Shown in pieces: positions 41,654-51,326 of a stretch of 64,000 nt of DNA; position 1 is the first letter of the stretch; each line of letters starts with the position of its first letter. The position numbers and the translations under genes were made by a program. Below the pieces are notes generated by a model that was not told the DNA's origin, did not search any database, and saw only the letters and a list, made by a program, of their open reading frames with translations. The stretch comes from Pachysolen tannophilus NRRL Y-2460 (Eukaryota > Ascomycota > Pichiomycetes > Alaninales > Pachysolenaceae), in NCBI GenBank assembly GCA_001661245.1, contig KV454011.1, forward strand, positions 1,558,834-1,622,833, given 5' to 3'.

Positions 41654-42382
41654 TTAAGCTTGGACAGCTTCTTCTTCAACTTCTTCAGCGGTAGCAGAAG
41701 GTTTGTAATCTTTAGCGTATGGGGCTGGAACTTCTTCATCTTCCTTTGGTTCAATAACTCTAACGGAATCTGGTAAAGATTTTGGACCAACTCTGCTTGT
41801 AGCTGGGTCTCTCATAATCTTGACCTTAATACCCAAGACACCTTGTTTCATCAAAACATGTCTAGTGGCAGTATCAATGAAATCTCTTGTTGGTTGACCA
41901 GAATGGATCATGAAACCATCAGCAAATTTCATTGATTTAGCTCTAGCAGCTCTCAACTTACCTGAAATGACAACTTCAACACCTTTAGCACCAGATTCCA
42001 TAACGAATCTAACAACACCATAAGCAGCTCTTCTAATAGCTAAACCATTTAATAATTTATATCTTAAAGATTCACATTGAGCAACAGCAGATAAACCACG
42101 GTCTTGAACTCTTTCAGCGTACAAGACAATAGAACCCGGTTGGAACTTGAATCTTTTTTGGATCAAGGAAGTAAGTTCCTTAATTCTTCTACCATTTTCA
42201 CCTAAAACAGCTTGAGTATGAGTAGCTCTAATAATAACTTCAGTTTTAGAAGGAGTAATTCTAACTTCAACACCAGAGTAACCTTCTTCAGCAAGTTCTC
42301 TTGTGAAGAATTCATTCAACTCGGCGTAAAAGACACCGTCAGCTACGAGCTTTCTCTTTTTGGAAATAATAGTGGCAACCAT
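41654..42382 (-). CDS. RPS3: 40S ribosomal protein uS3
   Basis: This 242-residue protein matches eukaryotic uS3 along its whole length (240 aa in S. cerevisiae). The KH domain contains [13 protein letters not shown] (the G-x-x-G loop) near residues 60-75, followed by [34 protein letters not shown] and [50 protein letters not shown]. It lies at the mRNA entry channel and acts in decoding-site helicase activity and ribosome quality control. The ATG at 42382 starts [11 protein letters not shown] as in orthologues. Codon use is strongly biased, as expected for high expression. It is divergent from RAC1 with about 980 bp between. Confidence 0.98.
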   Translation of the reverse strand: MVATIISKKRKLVADGVFYAELNEFFTRELAEEGYSGVEVRITPSKTEVIIRATHTQAVLGENGRRIKELTSLIQKRFKFQPGSIVLYAERVQDRGLSAVAQCESLRYKLLNGLAIRRAAYGVVRFVMESGAKGVEVVISGKLRAARAKSMKFADGFMIHSGQPTRDFIDTATRHVLMKQGVLGIKVKIMRDPATSRVGPKSLPDSVRVIEPKEDEEVPAPYAKDYKPSATAEEVEEEAVQA

Positions 42383-42762
42383 TTTTAACAATCAGTAAAT
42401 TATAATTATAAATTAATAATGTGAACTTATAATAATTATAATAATAATAATAATAATGATAAAATATTTCATATATTCTTTCTTGGTTAGAAAAGTGAAA
42501 AATTTTTTTTTTCATTCCAACTCAAAATCTATTTGCCCGAAACACGCAAAAATGTGTTTGGCAGAATTGTCGGTCGTGTGCGTGGGAAAACAAAAAATCA
42601 AAAGGACGGGTAACGTGGAAGGTATCCGAAAAAAAAAAAAGAACCCCAAAACAATTTAAAGCCCCTTTTGTATTTTAAAAACCCTCACTCTAGGGGCTAT
42701 ATTACGTTATTCTTTAAGTAAGTATAGTTACGTGTCATTAATGGCGGACTAAATTAAAATCT

Positions 42763-42784
42763 CATGTCACATTAACATGACATG
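42763..42784. promoter_or_regulatory. Inverted repeat CATGTCA-N8-TGACATG
   Basis: Perfect 7-bp arms separated by 8 bp, about 380 bp upstream of RPS3 and 580 bp upstream of RAC1. Symmetry suggests a dimeric factor. The factor is unknown. Confidence 0.4.
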
Positions 42785-42960
42785 CTGTTATTAGTTCTGT
42801 CGTTATTTGTAGTTGTCGTCGTTTAGAAACGTCGTGTGGGCGCCAACCAATTATTTTTATTGCAAACAAAATAAAATCATTCGATAGATACAAAGCGGTT
42901 ACCGTGCTTGTACGCCTTGTATTGGTCAAATCTTGAATCCATATCTATATAATAAAACTA

Positions 42961-43070
42961 ATAGTAATAGTAATAGTACTAGTAATGATTGGTAATTGTA
43001 GTATCTGTAGTGGTATTAGTATTAGTAGTAGTAGTATTAGTAGTAGTAGTATTAGTAGTAGTATTATTAC
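42961..43070. repeat. TAG/TAA-type trinucleotide microsatellite
   Basis: AATAGT units at 42961-42985 pass into TTAGTAGTAGTAG units that recur through 43070. It is non-coding and lies about 300 bp upstream of RAC1. Confidence 0.7.
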
Positions 43071-43364
43071 TTCTAGGTGTATTTGTAGTGCTTGTTTCTC
43101 TGAATCTGTTGTTTTCTTGTCCTTTTATTTATATATATGAGAAAAAAAAAAGGTGATAGAATTTCATAGTGGAAATAAAAAAGGCTGGGAAACAAATGTT
43201 TATTTCATACATAAACATATAACAATAATATATATTTTTATAATTATAAACTAATACATATATTTTTTACTACAATTTAGTTTTGCTTCTTCTGGTTTCC
43301 AAAATTAATTGAGTATATATATATATATATATTTATATATAAATAAATATAAATATATTCTACA

Positions 43365-43433
43365 ATGAGAAGTATTAAATGTGTTGTTGTCGGTGACGGG
43401 TATGTACATATTATATTATATTATACTATATTG

Positions 43434-43464
<31 letters not shown>

Positions 43465-44487
43465 ATGTGCACATAATTCAAATTGCAAAAGTACCTCAAT
43501 ATACTAACAAAGACTATATGATGATTTTTATAAAATAGAGCTGTTGGTAAGACTTGTTTATTGATCAGTTATACTACAAACAGTTTTCCTCATGATTATA
43601 TTCCAACTGTGTAAGTTTTATTTTGTTTTTTTGTTTTTTTGTTTTTTCTTCTTCTTTTTCTCTCCTTTCCCTTTCCTTCCTCCTCATGAGCCGCCCGCCG
43701 CCCAAGATAAGAAAGAAAAAACATGAAAATCTCCCCTGAAAAATTAATTTTTTCATCCTTACTAACAAATTTGAATTTTTTTTTTTTTTTTTATTAAATC
43801 AGTTTCGATAATTATTCTGCAAATGTTATGGTTGATAACCAACCGATAAAGTTGGGTTTATGGGATACTGCAGGTCAAGAAGAATATGATAGATTAAGAC
43901 CACTTTCTTATCCACAAACAGAAATTTTTATAGTTTGCTTTTCAGTAGTGGAGCCAACTTCTTTTCAAAATATTAAAAATAAATGGATTCCAGAGATAAG
44001 ACATCATTCAACTAAAGATATTCTTATATTATTGGTTGGAACAAAGATAGATCTTAGAGATGATCCTCATACTTTAGATAATTTACAAGAAATGGGTCAA
44101 CTGCCAATATCTGAAGCTCAGGGGAAAAAATTGGCAAAAGAATTAGATTGTATTGAATATTTAGAATGTTCAGCAGCTACAAGACAAGGTGTTGAAAATG
44201 TCTTTGACTATGCAATTAAAGCTGTCTTAAACCCACCAAATAGTAGTGGAAATGGTGGTGTTGTCGGTAACGGCACTACCGGTGCTGGTACTCTGAATGG
44301 AGGAACGGGTGTTGTTGATGGTATTGGGGAAAGTGGACATAACACAGGCGAAAACGAAAAAAATAATGGTGTTGCTAATGGATCTGGAGGAAATGCATTA
44401 AGAGGTTCATCAAGAGCAAATAATACAGCAAATGGAAGTCTAGGTAAAAAGAAGCCTAGAAAAGTTAAAAAATGTGTTATTCTCTGA
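43365..44487 (+). CDS. RAC1: Rac-type Rho GTPase with long hypervariable tail, two introns
   Basis: Exons are 43365-43399, 43539-43610 and 43803-44487, giving 263 residues. Both introns (139 and 192 nt) have GTATGT/GTAAGT donors, TACTAAC-type branches (43502-43508, about 43759-43765) and AG acceptors, and all phases join exactly. The product has G12, T35, Q61, GTKIDL and SAATRQG, and carries the Rac-diagnostic W56 (LGLWDTAGQ), where Cdc42 and Rho have Phe. The C terminus has an inserted Gly/Asn/Ser-rich stretch of about 70 residues (187-250), a polybasic KKKPRKVKK, and CVIL, predicting geranylgeranylation. In Candida and other fungi Rac1 acts with Dck1/Lmo1 in filamentation and cell-wall stress. 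S. cerevisiae lacks it. Residue 136 is a CTG codon where Rho-family proteins have a polar residue. Confidence 0.95.
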
Positions 44488-44988
44488 TAAACCAACCTTT
44501 TTTTTTCCCCTGAATTTTGAAATGTTTATCTTTCTTTCCCGGTGTTGTGTGCTGTTGTAAGTCAGCTGTTTTCATAGATGCTTAATTTTTTGAATTTTTG
44601 AATAAAAAAAAAAGAAAAAAAAAAAAGAAAAACAAACAATAATTACAAAAGATGTTTTTTAAAAATAAAAAAAAAAATAATAAAATTAATTATAAAATGA
44701 TTGATTCTCGAAGTTGTTAACTAATTGTCAAGTTTTTTCTTTAATCGTTGCCATTCCCGTCCTGCTATTATGCTTTTTTTTTTATTAATCATTCCTTTTT
44801 TTTATTAATTAATCAATGCTGGCAATTCTTTTTATTTTGGGCAAGAAAAATTAAGTAAAACTTATCTAAAAAAAATAAAAAAAAAAAAAAAAAAAAATTT
44901 TAATTTAATTTAATTTAATTTTAATAATATATATATATAATTTCTTGCTTGATACACATATATACATAATTATATTTAGTATTAAGCC
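44488..44988. other. Convergent 3' flanks of RAC1 and NOP6
   Basis: It contains A/T homopolymers (about 44603-44632 and 44870-44897) and TTTAA repeats (about 44897-44920). Only terminators and polyadenylation signals are expected. No gene is visible. Confidence 0.6.
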
Positions 44989-45714
44989 TTATTTAATAAA
45001 CTTTGCTCTTGAAGGATGAACATTATTTGAACCAAGTGTAATTTGTTCTTTTGAAGTTTCTTCGCCATTTCCTGTTTCTTGATTTTTTTCCTTTTTATCT
45101 CTTTTCTTATTTTCCTCAGTTATAATTTTATTTCTTCTTTCGATTAATAATTTTTCATTTTTTAACTTAATTTTTTCTAATCTATTCTCTGAATTTCCAC
45201 CTCCTCCAACAGTTAATTCAACATTTATCTTCCTATTTCTTAATAGAGAATGATGCATAGCAAGTGCAATATCAATTTTTTTCCTAATATCATCATTAGT
45301 ACTATAAAATTCCATAAACGCTATTCCTTTCTCCAGTCTAAGTCTTATCCTATCTGGTTTTGATTTTTGAAAATGTTTCATAAGTTCATCATTGGTAACA
45401 TCATATGGTAAATTCCCAATAAATAAAATAAATCTAGGCCCACCACCAGATTGCAGTGCAAGTCCTTTCCCCTTCTTACCTCTACGAGTCTTACGTTTTT
45501 TCGGTAAAACTTCTCCTAAACCATCCTTGGTCTCTTTAAATTTCTCTTTTTTTTGAAGTTGATCATTTGTTGTATCTATTATATGTCCTTCATGGTTAAT
45601 CGGTACCTCATCTCCGTCTTCAATATCAGTAGATTTTTTAGATTTCTTTGTACGAAAATCCAACGCTTTTTTCTGTTTCTTGGTTAATTTCTTTATAGAA
45701 TCTCCTCCTCCCAT
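44989..45714 (-). CDS. NOP6: Nucleolar RRM protein Nop6
   Basis: This 241-residue protein has a Lys-rich N terminus, then one RRM at about residues 92-170. RNP2 is FILFIGNLP and RNP1-like is KGIAFMEF. DIALAMHHSLLRNRKINVELTVGGGGNSENRLEKIKLKN follows and is nearly diagnostic for Nop6. The tail ends HPSRAKFIK, as in orthologues (HPDRAKLLK). Nop6 binds the 5' ETS of pre-rRNA in early 40S assembly. Residue 127 is a CTG codon in RLRxEKGIAF, where S. cerevisiae Nop6 has alanine (RLRADKGIAF, from memory). The ATG at 45714 is the first in frame. Confidence 0.93.
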   Translation of the reverse strand: MGGGDSIKKLTKKQKKALDFRTKKSKKSTDIEDGDEVPINHEGHIIDTTNDQLQKKEKFKETKDGLGEVLPKKRKTRRGKKGKGLALQSGGGPRFILFIGNLPYDVTNDELMKHFQKSKPDRIRLRLEKGIAFMEFYSTNDDIRKKIDIALAMHHSLLRNRKINVELTVGGGGNSENRLEKIKLKNEKLLIERRNKIITEENKKRDKKEKNQETGNGEETSKEQITLGSNNVHPSRAKFIK

Positions 45715-46054
45715 TATCAAGAATTATATATTAAAGGTCAAATGATAGAATTTCACTTCTATATCATATATATATATAAAAATAAAAAGTTATATTACTC
45801 AACAACACCTATAAAATAAAAATAAAAAAAAGCAAAAAATTGTTTAAAAAAAAAAAATTTTTTTTTTCACTTCTTCTGCATAAAAATCTCAAATGTGAAA
45901 AAAAAAAGAAAAAGAAGAAGAGTAACAACGACAACAAAAATAAGAGATAACAAAAAAAACAGAAACTCAGAAGTGCAAGTGTGATTCTAATTGAGTAACC
46001 GTAATTATAAAAAATCGTTTCATGGAGTTATTTTTTTTTTTTTTTTTTGGTTGT
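45715..46054. other. NOP6 promoter and hexokinase 3' flank
   Basis: An A/T-homopolymer AAAAAAATTTTTTT core (about 45848-45868) resembles the RRPE element of ribosome-biogenesis genes, but no PAC element (CTCATCGC) is seen. A 20-T run lies at 46029-46048 beside the hexokinase stop. Confidence 0.45.
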
Positions 46055-47542
46055 TTAAGCTCCTTTTAGTCCAACAGACAACCCCTTTTCAATTCTTCTG
46101 TGGGTTAAAGCAGCAGCTACAGCAGCACCGACACCTGAACCATCTTCTGATGGAACAATTTGTATTGGATAGTCTTCAGGTTTCAAACCTTGTAGCTTCC
46201 AATCAAATATGTCTGCAAGACCATCTACAGCTCTGGCTGGGAAGTTTGTATAATGGTTGAAAACAGATCCATCTGCAGCACAATGACATTTTAAATAATT
46301 CATTTTCTTTGTTACAGCAGCAATACCACAAATAGATAATCTTGCAGCTCTTGTACCGATTAATTCAGCTAATTTTCTAATTAATTTTCTTTCAGGTGAA
46401 GTAAATTCTAGATGTAATTTTTCTTTAAACAAAGTACAAGTATCTTCTAAATTTTCGAATGGATCATCTTCAATTCTAGTTAATACTTCAGTATCTAAGA
46501 TATATGGTTCATTTAATAATTTAATACCTTCATTATCAGATTTATATTTTTCTAAAATTAAATTTTTTTCATAAAGTTCTACCAAGATTAATCTTAATAC
46601 TTCACCTAAATAATATCCAGCAATCATTTTTTCAAACAGTTGTTGATTTGGTCTTGGACTTTGCAGATCAATAATAATATCATATTTTGTTCTAGGTAAT
46701 GCCAAATGTTCATTATCAAATGAACCATACTCACAATTGATCAACATTGGTGAATCTTGGGTAATATCATCTTGTAATTTACCAGCCAATTTTGGAATGT
46801 TATGAATACGATCATAATAAGCACCATTACAACCAGTACCAAAAATTAACCCCATTTCTGTTGCAGGATCAGTATATCTTGAAGCAACTAAAGTACCTGA
46901 AGTATCATTAATCAATGCAACAAGTTTAACTGGTACTTTTCTTTTTTCAAATTGAGAAACAAGCATTGGAACAACATCATAACCTTCAACACCTGGAATA
47001 TCAAAACCTTTTGTCCATCTTTGAAGTACACCTGTATCAATACGTGATTGAGTACAAGGATAAGAAAATGTAAAACCTAATGGTAAGATTTTACCCTTTG
47101 GAACTCCATTTGGATATAAATCATTAATAAATTTAGCAACACTATCTGCAATATAAGAAAATAAAATATCTTTATCTCTTGTAGTTCTAATATCTGATGG
47201 AAGATGATATTTTGATTGTTCAGTATCAAATTTACAATTTCCTAATAATTTAACTAGGACAACTCTTAAATTGGTTCCACCTAAATCAATTGCCAAATAT
47301 TCACCAGTTTCTTCACCAGTTGGATAATCAACAATCCATGTTGGAATCATTGGAATATTACCACCTTTAACTGAAAGACCTTTTTCAAGTTCTGAAATAA
47401 AATGATCGGTAATCTTCTTCAATTTTTGAGGAGAAACAGTAAGTAACTCTTGATATTTTGCCAATTCATCCATTAAATTTCTAGGAACATCGGCCATAGA
47501 TCCTTTTCTTGAAGGTGGTCTCTTTGGACCCAAGTGAAACAT
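46055..47542 (-). CDS. HXK2: Hexokinase (Hxk1/Hxk2 type)
   Basis: This 495-residue hexokinase phosphorylates glucose and fructose at C6. It shows LAIDLGGTNLRVVLV (phosphate 1), LGFTFSYPCTQ, RWTKGFDIP, LINDTSGTLVAS (catalytic Asp), IFGTGCNGAYYD, NCEYGSFDNEHLALPRTKYD and the C-terminal EDGSGVGAAVAAAL (adenosine). The first 20 residues (HLGPKRPPSRKGSMADVP) keep the RKGSMADV segment with Ser15, which in S. cerevisiae Hxk2 is the phosphoregulated, Mig1-interacting site. A glucose-repression role is therefore plausible. CTG codons fall at residue 302 (NQQxFEKM; Ala or Thr in yeast hexokinases) and 293 (Glu/Gln region). Three GGTACGC repeats lie upstream. Confidence 0.94.
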   Translation of the reverse strand: MFHLGPKRPPSRKGSMADVPRNLMDELAKYQELLTVSPQKLKKITDHFISELEKGLSVKGGNIPMIPTWIVDYPTGEETGEYLAIDLGGTNLRVVLVKLLGNCKFDTEQSKYHLPSDIRTTRDKDILFSYIADSVAKFINDLYPNGVPKGKILPLGFTFSYPCTQSRIDTGVLQRWTKGFDIPGVEGYDVVPMLVSQFEKRKVPVKLVALINDTSGTLVASRYTDPATEMGLIFGTGCNGAYYDRIHNIPKLAGKLQDDITQDSPMLINCEYGSFDNEHLALPRTKYDIIIDLQSPRPNQQLFEKMIAGYYLGEVLRLILVELYEKNLILEKYKSDNEGIKLLNEPYILDTEVLTRIEDDPFENLEDTCTLFKEKLHLEFTSPERKLIRKLAELIGTRAARLSICGIAAVTKKMNYLKCHCAADGSVFNHYTNFPARAVDGLADIFDWKLQGLKPEDYPIQIVPSEDGSGVGAAVAAALTHRRIEKGLSVGLKGA

Positions 47543-48705
47543 TATAAAATAGACTTTTTCTTAACTTAACTTTAAACTACTAATTCGCTATACAAAGTAC
47601 AACAAAAAATAACTTAATTAACAAACAAATAAATAATAAAAACAAAAGTTGTTATTAAACAAACAACGCCTTTATATATTAATTCACACTAGCTAGCAAT
47701 TTGTATTTTAAACCAAAGATAAAGCCTAGATATGGCGTAACATTCAATTATAGAGTATTATTATTATAATTATTATTTCTTTTGGCCTTTAGCCAAAAAA
47801 GCCAAAAAAGCCAATAAGAAAAAGAAATTGTCACATGATGCTAAGTAAAATAAGAAAAAGGGTCACCATCAACAACAAAGAAACTTTACCGAAAAATAGT
47901 ACCGAAAGTACTTACCATTTACCTCTGGTCAAAGTCACCTTTAGTCAGTACCCACATTTCTATTTGCATCTTAATCTATGGGGTACGCTGGGGTACGCCC
48001 AATGAGGTACGCTAGGGGCCTGCATAAAGACCCTCCGTAAAAATTACATGTTTTCGTTCTTGGAAATTCTCAAAGAAACTTTTCTATCACGTAAACGTGA
48101 CACCAATAAATACAAAGATAACCAGATTAAAAATCAAATATCTACTACACTGTTCTAGTAACTAATAACACGTTTGAGAAGATACTGGACTTTTAATTAA
48201 AGAAAAATAAAAAAAAAAAAAAAAACCATGATTATTATTTATGTCTGCCTTGAATTAGAATGCACGGCTCGTACTTACGGCTCGTATTATACCGTGATGT
48301 ATTTCGGAACTTCAAAAGTTGAAAATAATGGTTGAAATGGAACAGATCTTCCGACGGGCACTCTGTAGTCATGATGCAAAAAAAAAACCAAAAAAACAAG
48401 ATAACAAGATATCGTTAAAGTAAAACTAACCTTATTGATCTTTTATCAATTTTACCTTCTCTGTAGTATGATGAATATAACTAATACTAGCTTTAGCTTT
48501 AGCTTTAGCTTAAAGGTTAGGTTTGCTCTTCGCATTTTTTTAAAGTATTAAATAATCCGATCGCTTAAAAATGCGGCCGTAAAGGGAAATTTTTAAAAAA
48601 TAAATTGGTATTAAAGCGTTTAATGATGGGTTAAGTAATATAAGTTATACAATTACGATTTATGGGAATTTTGGGAATTTTGGGAATTTTTTTTATGTTG
48701 ATGGT
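47543..48705. other. Hexokinase/MLH3 divergent promoter region
   Basis: It contains TTTTGGC...GCCAAAAAAGCCAAAAAAGCC (47780-47812), three GGTACGC elements (47980-48012), a TTTAGC hexamer repeat (about 48489-48512), and a TGGGAATTT triplication (48663-48689) beside MLH3. No gene is visible. Confidence 0.6.
47980..48012. promoter_or_regulatory. Three GGTACGC repeats in the hexokinase promoter
   Basis: GGGGTACGC at 47980-47988 and 47990-47998 and GAGGTACGC at 48004-48012 are in the same orientation, spaced 10 and 14 bp, about 440-470 bp upstream of the hexokinase ATG. CTGGGG and TAGGGG at their edges resemble Mig1-type SYGGGG cores, but the repeated unit itself is longer. Confidence 0.5.
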
Positions 48706-48709
48706 ATGA
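48663..48709 (+). promoter_or_regulatory. TGGGAATTT triplication and overlapping mini-uORF at MLH3
   Basis: Three perfect TGGGAATTT units (48663-48689) are followed by a four-codon uORF (48695-48709, Met-Leu-Met-Val). Its TGA overlaps the main ATG as ATGA. Inclusion in the mRNA is not proven. Confidence 0.45.
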
Positions 48710-51075
48710 AAGGTTCGGCGGTTTCTTCGATTCATAGGATAGATGATGGTGTTGTTAGTAGATTACAATCACAAGTAACAATAAATTCGATTGATTCAGT
48801 TATTAAAGAATTTATTGAAAATAGTATAGACGCCGATGCTACACAAGTAGTTATTGATTTTCAATTGGATAATTTCTATAAGGTGACATGCAGGGATAAT
48901 GGTAGAGGTTTAAGTCCCGAGGAGTTGAATGAGATTGGTAAACGTTATTACTCTTCAAAGCTATCAAAATTTGAAGATTTGAAAAAAATTTCTACTTTTG
49001 GGTTTAGAGGTGAAGCATTACATTCAATAATTAGTTTATCTTCTATTGTGTCGATAGTTTCTAAAGTTCAAGAGTACAATTCTGGATACTGTGTCATTTT
49101 CAGTAATGGTAAACGGTTGTCGGAATCAAGATTTGCTGATGAAAATGATGTTGGGTTGATTGGTTCTATTGGTAAAACTGGGAGCAAAACTGGGACAATG
49201 ATATCGGTATCTAATTTATTTGGTAATGTTCCAGTACGAAAAATTCTGATGGATAAAATTTCGGATTTAAAAATTATAAATGATATTAGGAAAGCTGTTT
49301 TCCAAATATCTATAGTGCATCCTGAAGTGAGAATTAAAGTATCAAAGATAATGAAAAATGAACATGGTGGAGATTCGATTTCATTAATTACATCTACTGG
49401 AGGAGAAACAAATTTTAATAATTATGATTCAGGGAAAATTAGTGCTCTTATATTGAAATCAGTTTATGGTATTTCAATGTTGGAAAATTTTGAAACTTTT
49501 CAAGCTGAATTTGAAAATTATAAATTAAATGGTGTTATAGGATTAATTCCAGTACAAACTAAAAATTTTCAATCAATTTTTATCAATAAAAATCCATTAG
49601 TAAATACAGATTTTTTCAAAGAAATTAATAAGCTTTTCCATTCAACTGATTTTATTTTTAAAAAAGAAGTTATATTACCAAATTTTAAACCACAAGAATT
49701 ATCACCGAAAAAGGGGAAATCACCTATAAAAATAGTTGGTAAACCTTTTAATAAATATCCTATTTTCATTTTCACTATTAAATGTCCCAATGCTATATCT
49801 GATTTGATTCAAGATCCATCAAAATGTATTCATGAAACAAAACATTTAAAAATTATTAAAATCATGATCTTAAGAGTATTGAAAAGATTTTTCAAAATTC
49901 ATGGATATAATGTAAATATTGAAAAAACTTTAAATCAAGATATTTCTTCGACCAAAAATTCTTTAACAAAAATTTTACAACAAGAAGTCGAATCTCAAAC
50001 AGAATCATCTGATTCGTTGAAAAGACCTTCTGTTGAATTACTGCTAAACTCAAAGAGTAAAGTTGCAAAGATCAATAAGGAAGAATTGAACGGAAGACTT
50101 GAATGTGGAGGTGAAAGAAGAAATTATAACTCACCTTTGTTAAATTTGGAAACTTTTAAACTGAATTTATCAAAAGATGGTAACAAAAAAATACCATCAA
50201 TAATATCAAAATTATACTCTAATTCTTCTTCTTTAGATATAGAAAAACATGGAGACTCTCATAATTGTAATCATGAAATACCACAACTAGATATTGAGAA
50301 TTTACAGAAAAGATCACTGTTTTTCCCCGATATTACAAAAATAAAATTATCTTCAAGTAACTTACAAAATTGTGAAGTTATAAGACAGATTGATAAGAAG
50401 TTTATATTGATTAAGCTAAATGATGTTACTGATGTTGAGGAAACAGGGAAATCCTCAATTCTAGTGATAATGGATCAGCATGCTTCAGATGAAAGAATTA
50501 AAGTTGAAAAATATTTAAAAGAATTTATAGAGTCAACCATATTGGATTCAAACTTAACAGAGGAAAAAATTGCAGATTTTAGATTATCTCAAGATATCAA
50601 ATTTAAAGTATCATATAATGAACAAGAGATGTTCAACAAATACAAGGCTGATTTCCAGAAATGGAGGATTTTTTACGAATTAGATGACCAAAATAATGAA
50701 ATAAAAGTAACTCATTTACCAACAATCTTGTCAAAAAAAATTGACTTTAACGTTGATTTTTTGAAAAATGTATTACACCAGCACTGTTGTGACTTGATGA
50801 CAAACTTCAAACAAAGAAATATAGGCCCCAATCCATCCAGTCTTGAAGATAGATGGTGGTTTATGTTAAGGTGTATTCCTCGAGTCTTGGTGGACTTGAT
50901 CAATTCCAAAGCATGTAGATCAGCTATCATGTTTGGTGACGAACTACCCCTTCAAAACTGCAAAGAATTGGTCTCAAACTTGAGCAAATGTAAATTACCC
51001 TTCCAGTGTGCTCATGGCAGGCCATCAATTGCTCCGCTAGTCGACTTAAACAATTGTATACTGACCAAACTCTAG
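48706..51075 (+). CDS. MLH3: DNA mismatch-repair / meiotic endonuclease Mlh3
   Basis: This 789-residue MutL homologue has the N-terminal GHKL ATPase motifs: ENSIDADAT near 37, DNGRGL near 63, and GFRGEALHSI near 96. The C-terminal dimer/endonuclease domain holds the DQHA(X)2E(X)4E metal motif from residue 590 (DQHASDERIKVE), SKACRSAIMFGDEL, and CAHGRPS from 768. These, with PIFIFTIKCPNAISDLIQDPSK, identify Mlh3 rather than Pms1 or Mlh1. Mlh1-Mlh3 nicks DNA in mismatch repair and resolves meiotic double Holliday junctions to crossovers. All catalytic residues that I can align are present. CTG codons are mostly in the poorly conserved linker (about 400-560). Confidence 0.93.
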   Translation: MKGSAVSSIHRIDDGVVSRLQSQVTINSIDSVIKEFIENSIDADATQVVIDFQLDNFYKVTCRDNGRGLSPEELNEIGKRYYSSKLSKFEDLKKISTFGFRGEALHSIISLSSIVSIVSKVQEYNSGYCVIFSNGKRLSESRFADENDVGLIGSIGKTGSKTGTMISVSNLFGNVPVRKILMDKISDLKIINDIRKAVFQISIVHPEVRIKVSKIMKNEHGGDSISLITSTGGETNFNNYDSGKISALILKSVYGISMLENFETFQAEFENYKLNGVIGLIPVQTKNFQSIFINKNPLVNTDFFKEINKLFHSTDFIFKKEVILPNFKPQELSPKKGKSPIKIVGKPFNKYPIFIFTIKCPNAISDLIQDPSKCIHETKHLKIIKIMILRVLKRFFKIHGYNVNIEKTLNQDISSTKNSLTKILQQEVESQTESSDSLKRPSVELLLNSKSKVAKINKEELNGRLECGGERRNYNSPLLNLETFKLNLSKDGNKKIPSIISKLYSNSSSLDIEKHGDSHNCNHEIPQLDIENLQKRSLFFPDITKIKLSSSNLQNCEVIRQIDKKFILIKLNDVTDVEETGKSSILVIMDQHASDERIKVEKYLKEFIESTILDSNLTEEKIADFRLSQDIKFKVSYNEQEMFNKYKADFQKWRIFYELDDQNNEIKVTHLPTILSKKIDFNVDFLKNVLHQHCCDLMTNFKQRNIGPNPSSLEDRWWFMLRCIPRVLVDLINSKACRSAIMFGDELPLQNCKELVSNLSKCKLPFQCAHGRPSIAPLVDLNNCILTKL

Positions 51076-51326
51076 TCAAGATCTAGTGAAGATCTATCTA
51101 GTCAAGAGCAATGTATAGTCTTTTAATTAATAAATACAGCACTACAAAAAAAGAAAATTGCGTCGCAAAAATTTCTATTTCTGACTCTTATCGGGGAAAA
51201 GTAAACGAAACGATTTAAAGCTAATAAAACTCTACACTGGTAGTACGCCATAACCACTACGTTCCTCGTTTCTAGTTGAAATGAGTTTTCTAGTTTGAGT
51301 GTAAGAGACAGGGTTTATATTATTGA

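Larger units (their letters stand above)
42383..43364. other. RPS3/RAC1 divergent promoter region
   Basis: It holds AGGGGC/GCCCCTT elements (42659-42700), a TCATGTCA inverted repeat (42763-42784), CCAAT (42847), a TAG/AGT trinucleotide block (about 42961-43070), and TA runs before RAC1. One or more of these should drive RPS3, but I cannot match them confidently to a known ribosomal-protein promoter motif. No gene is visible. Confidence 0.55.

Noticed and set aside
43365-44487. CDC42 or RHO1 identity for the GTPase
   Set aside because: Trp56 and the switch regions are Rac-specific.
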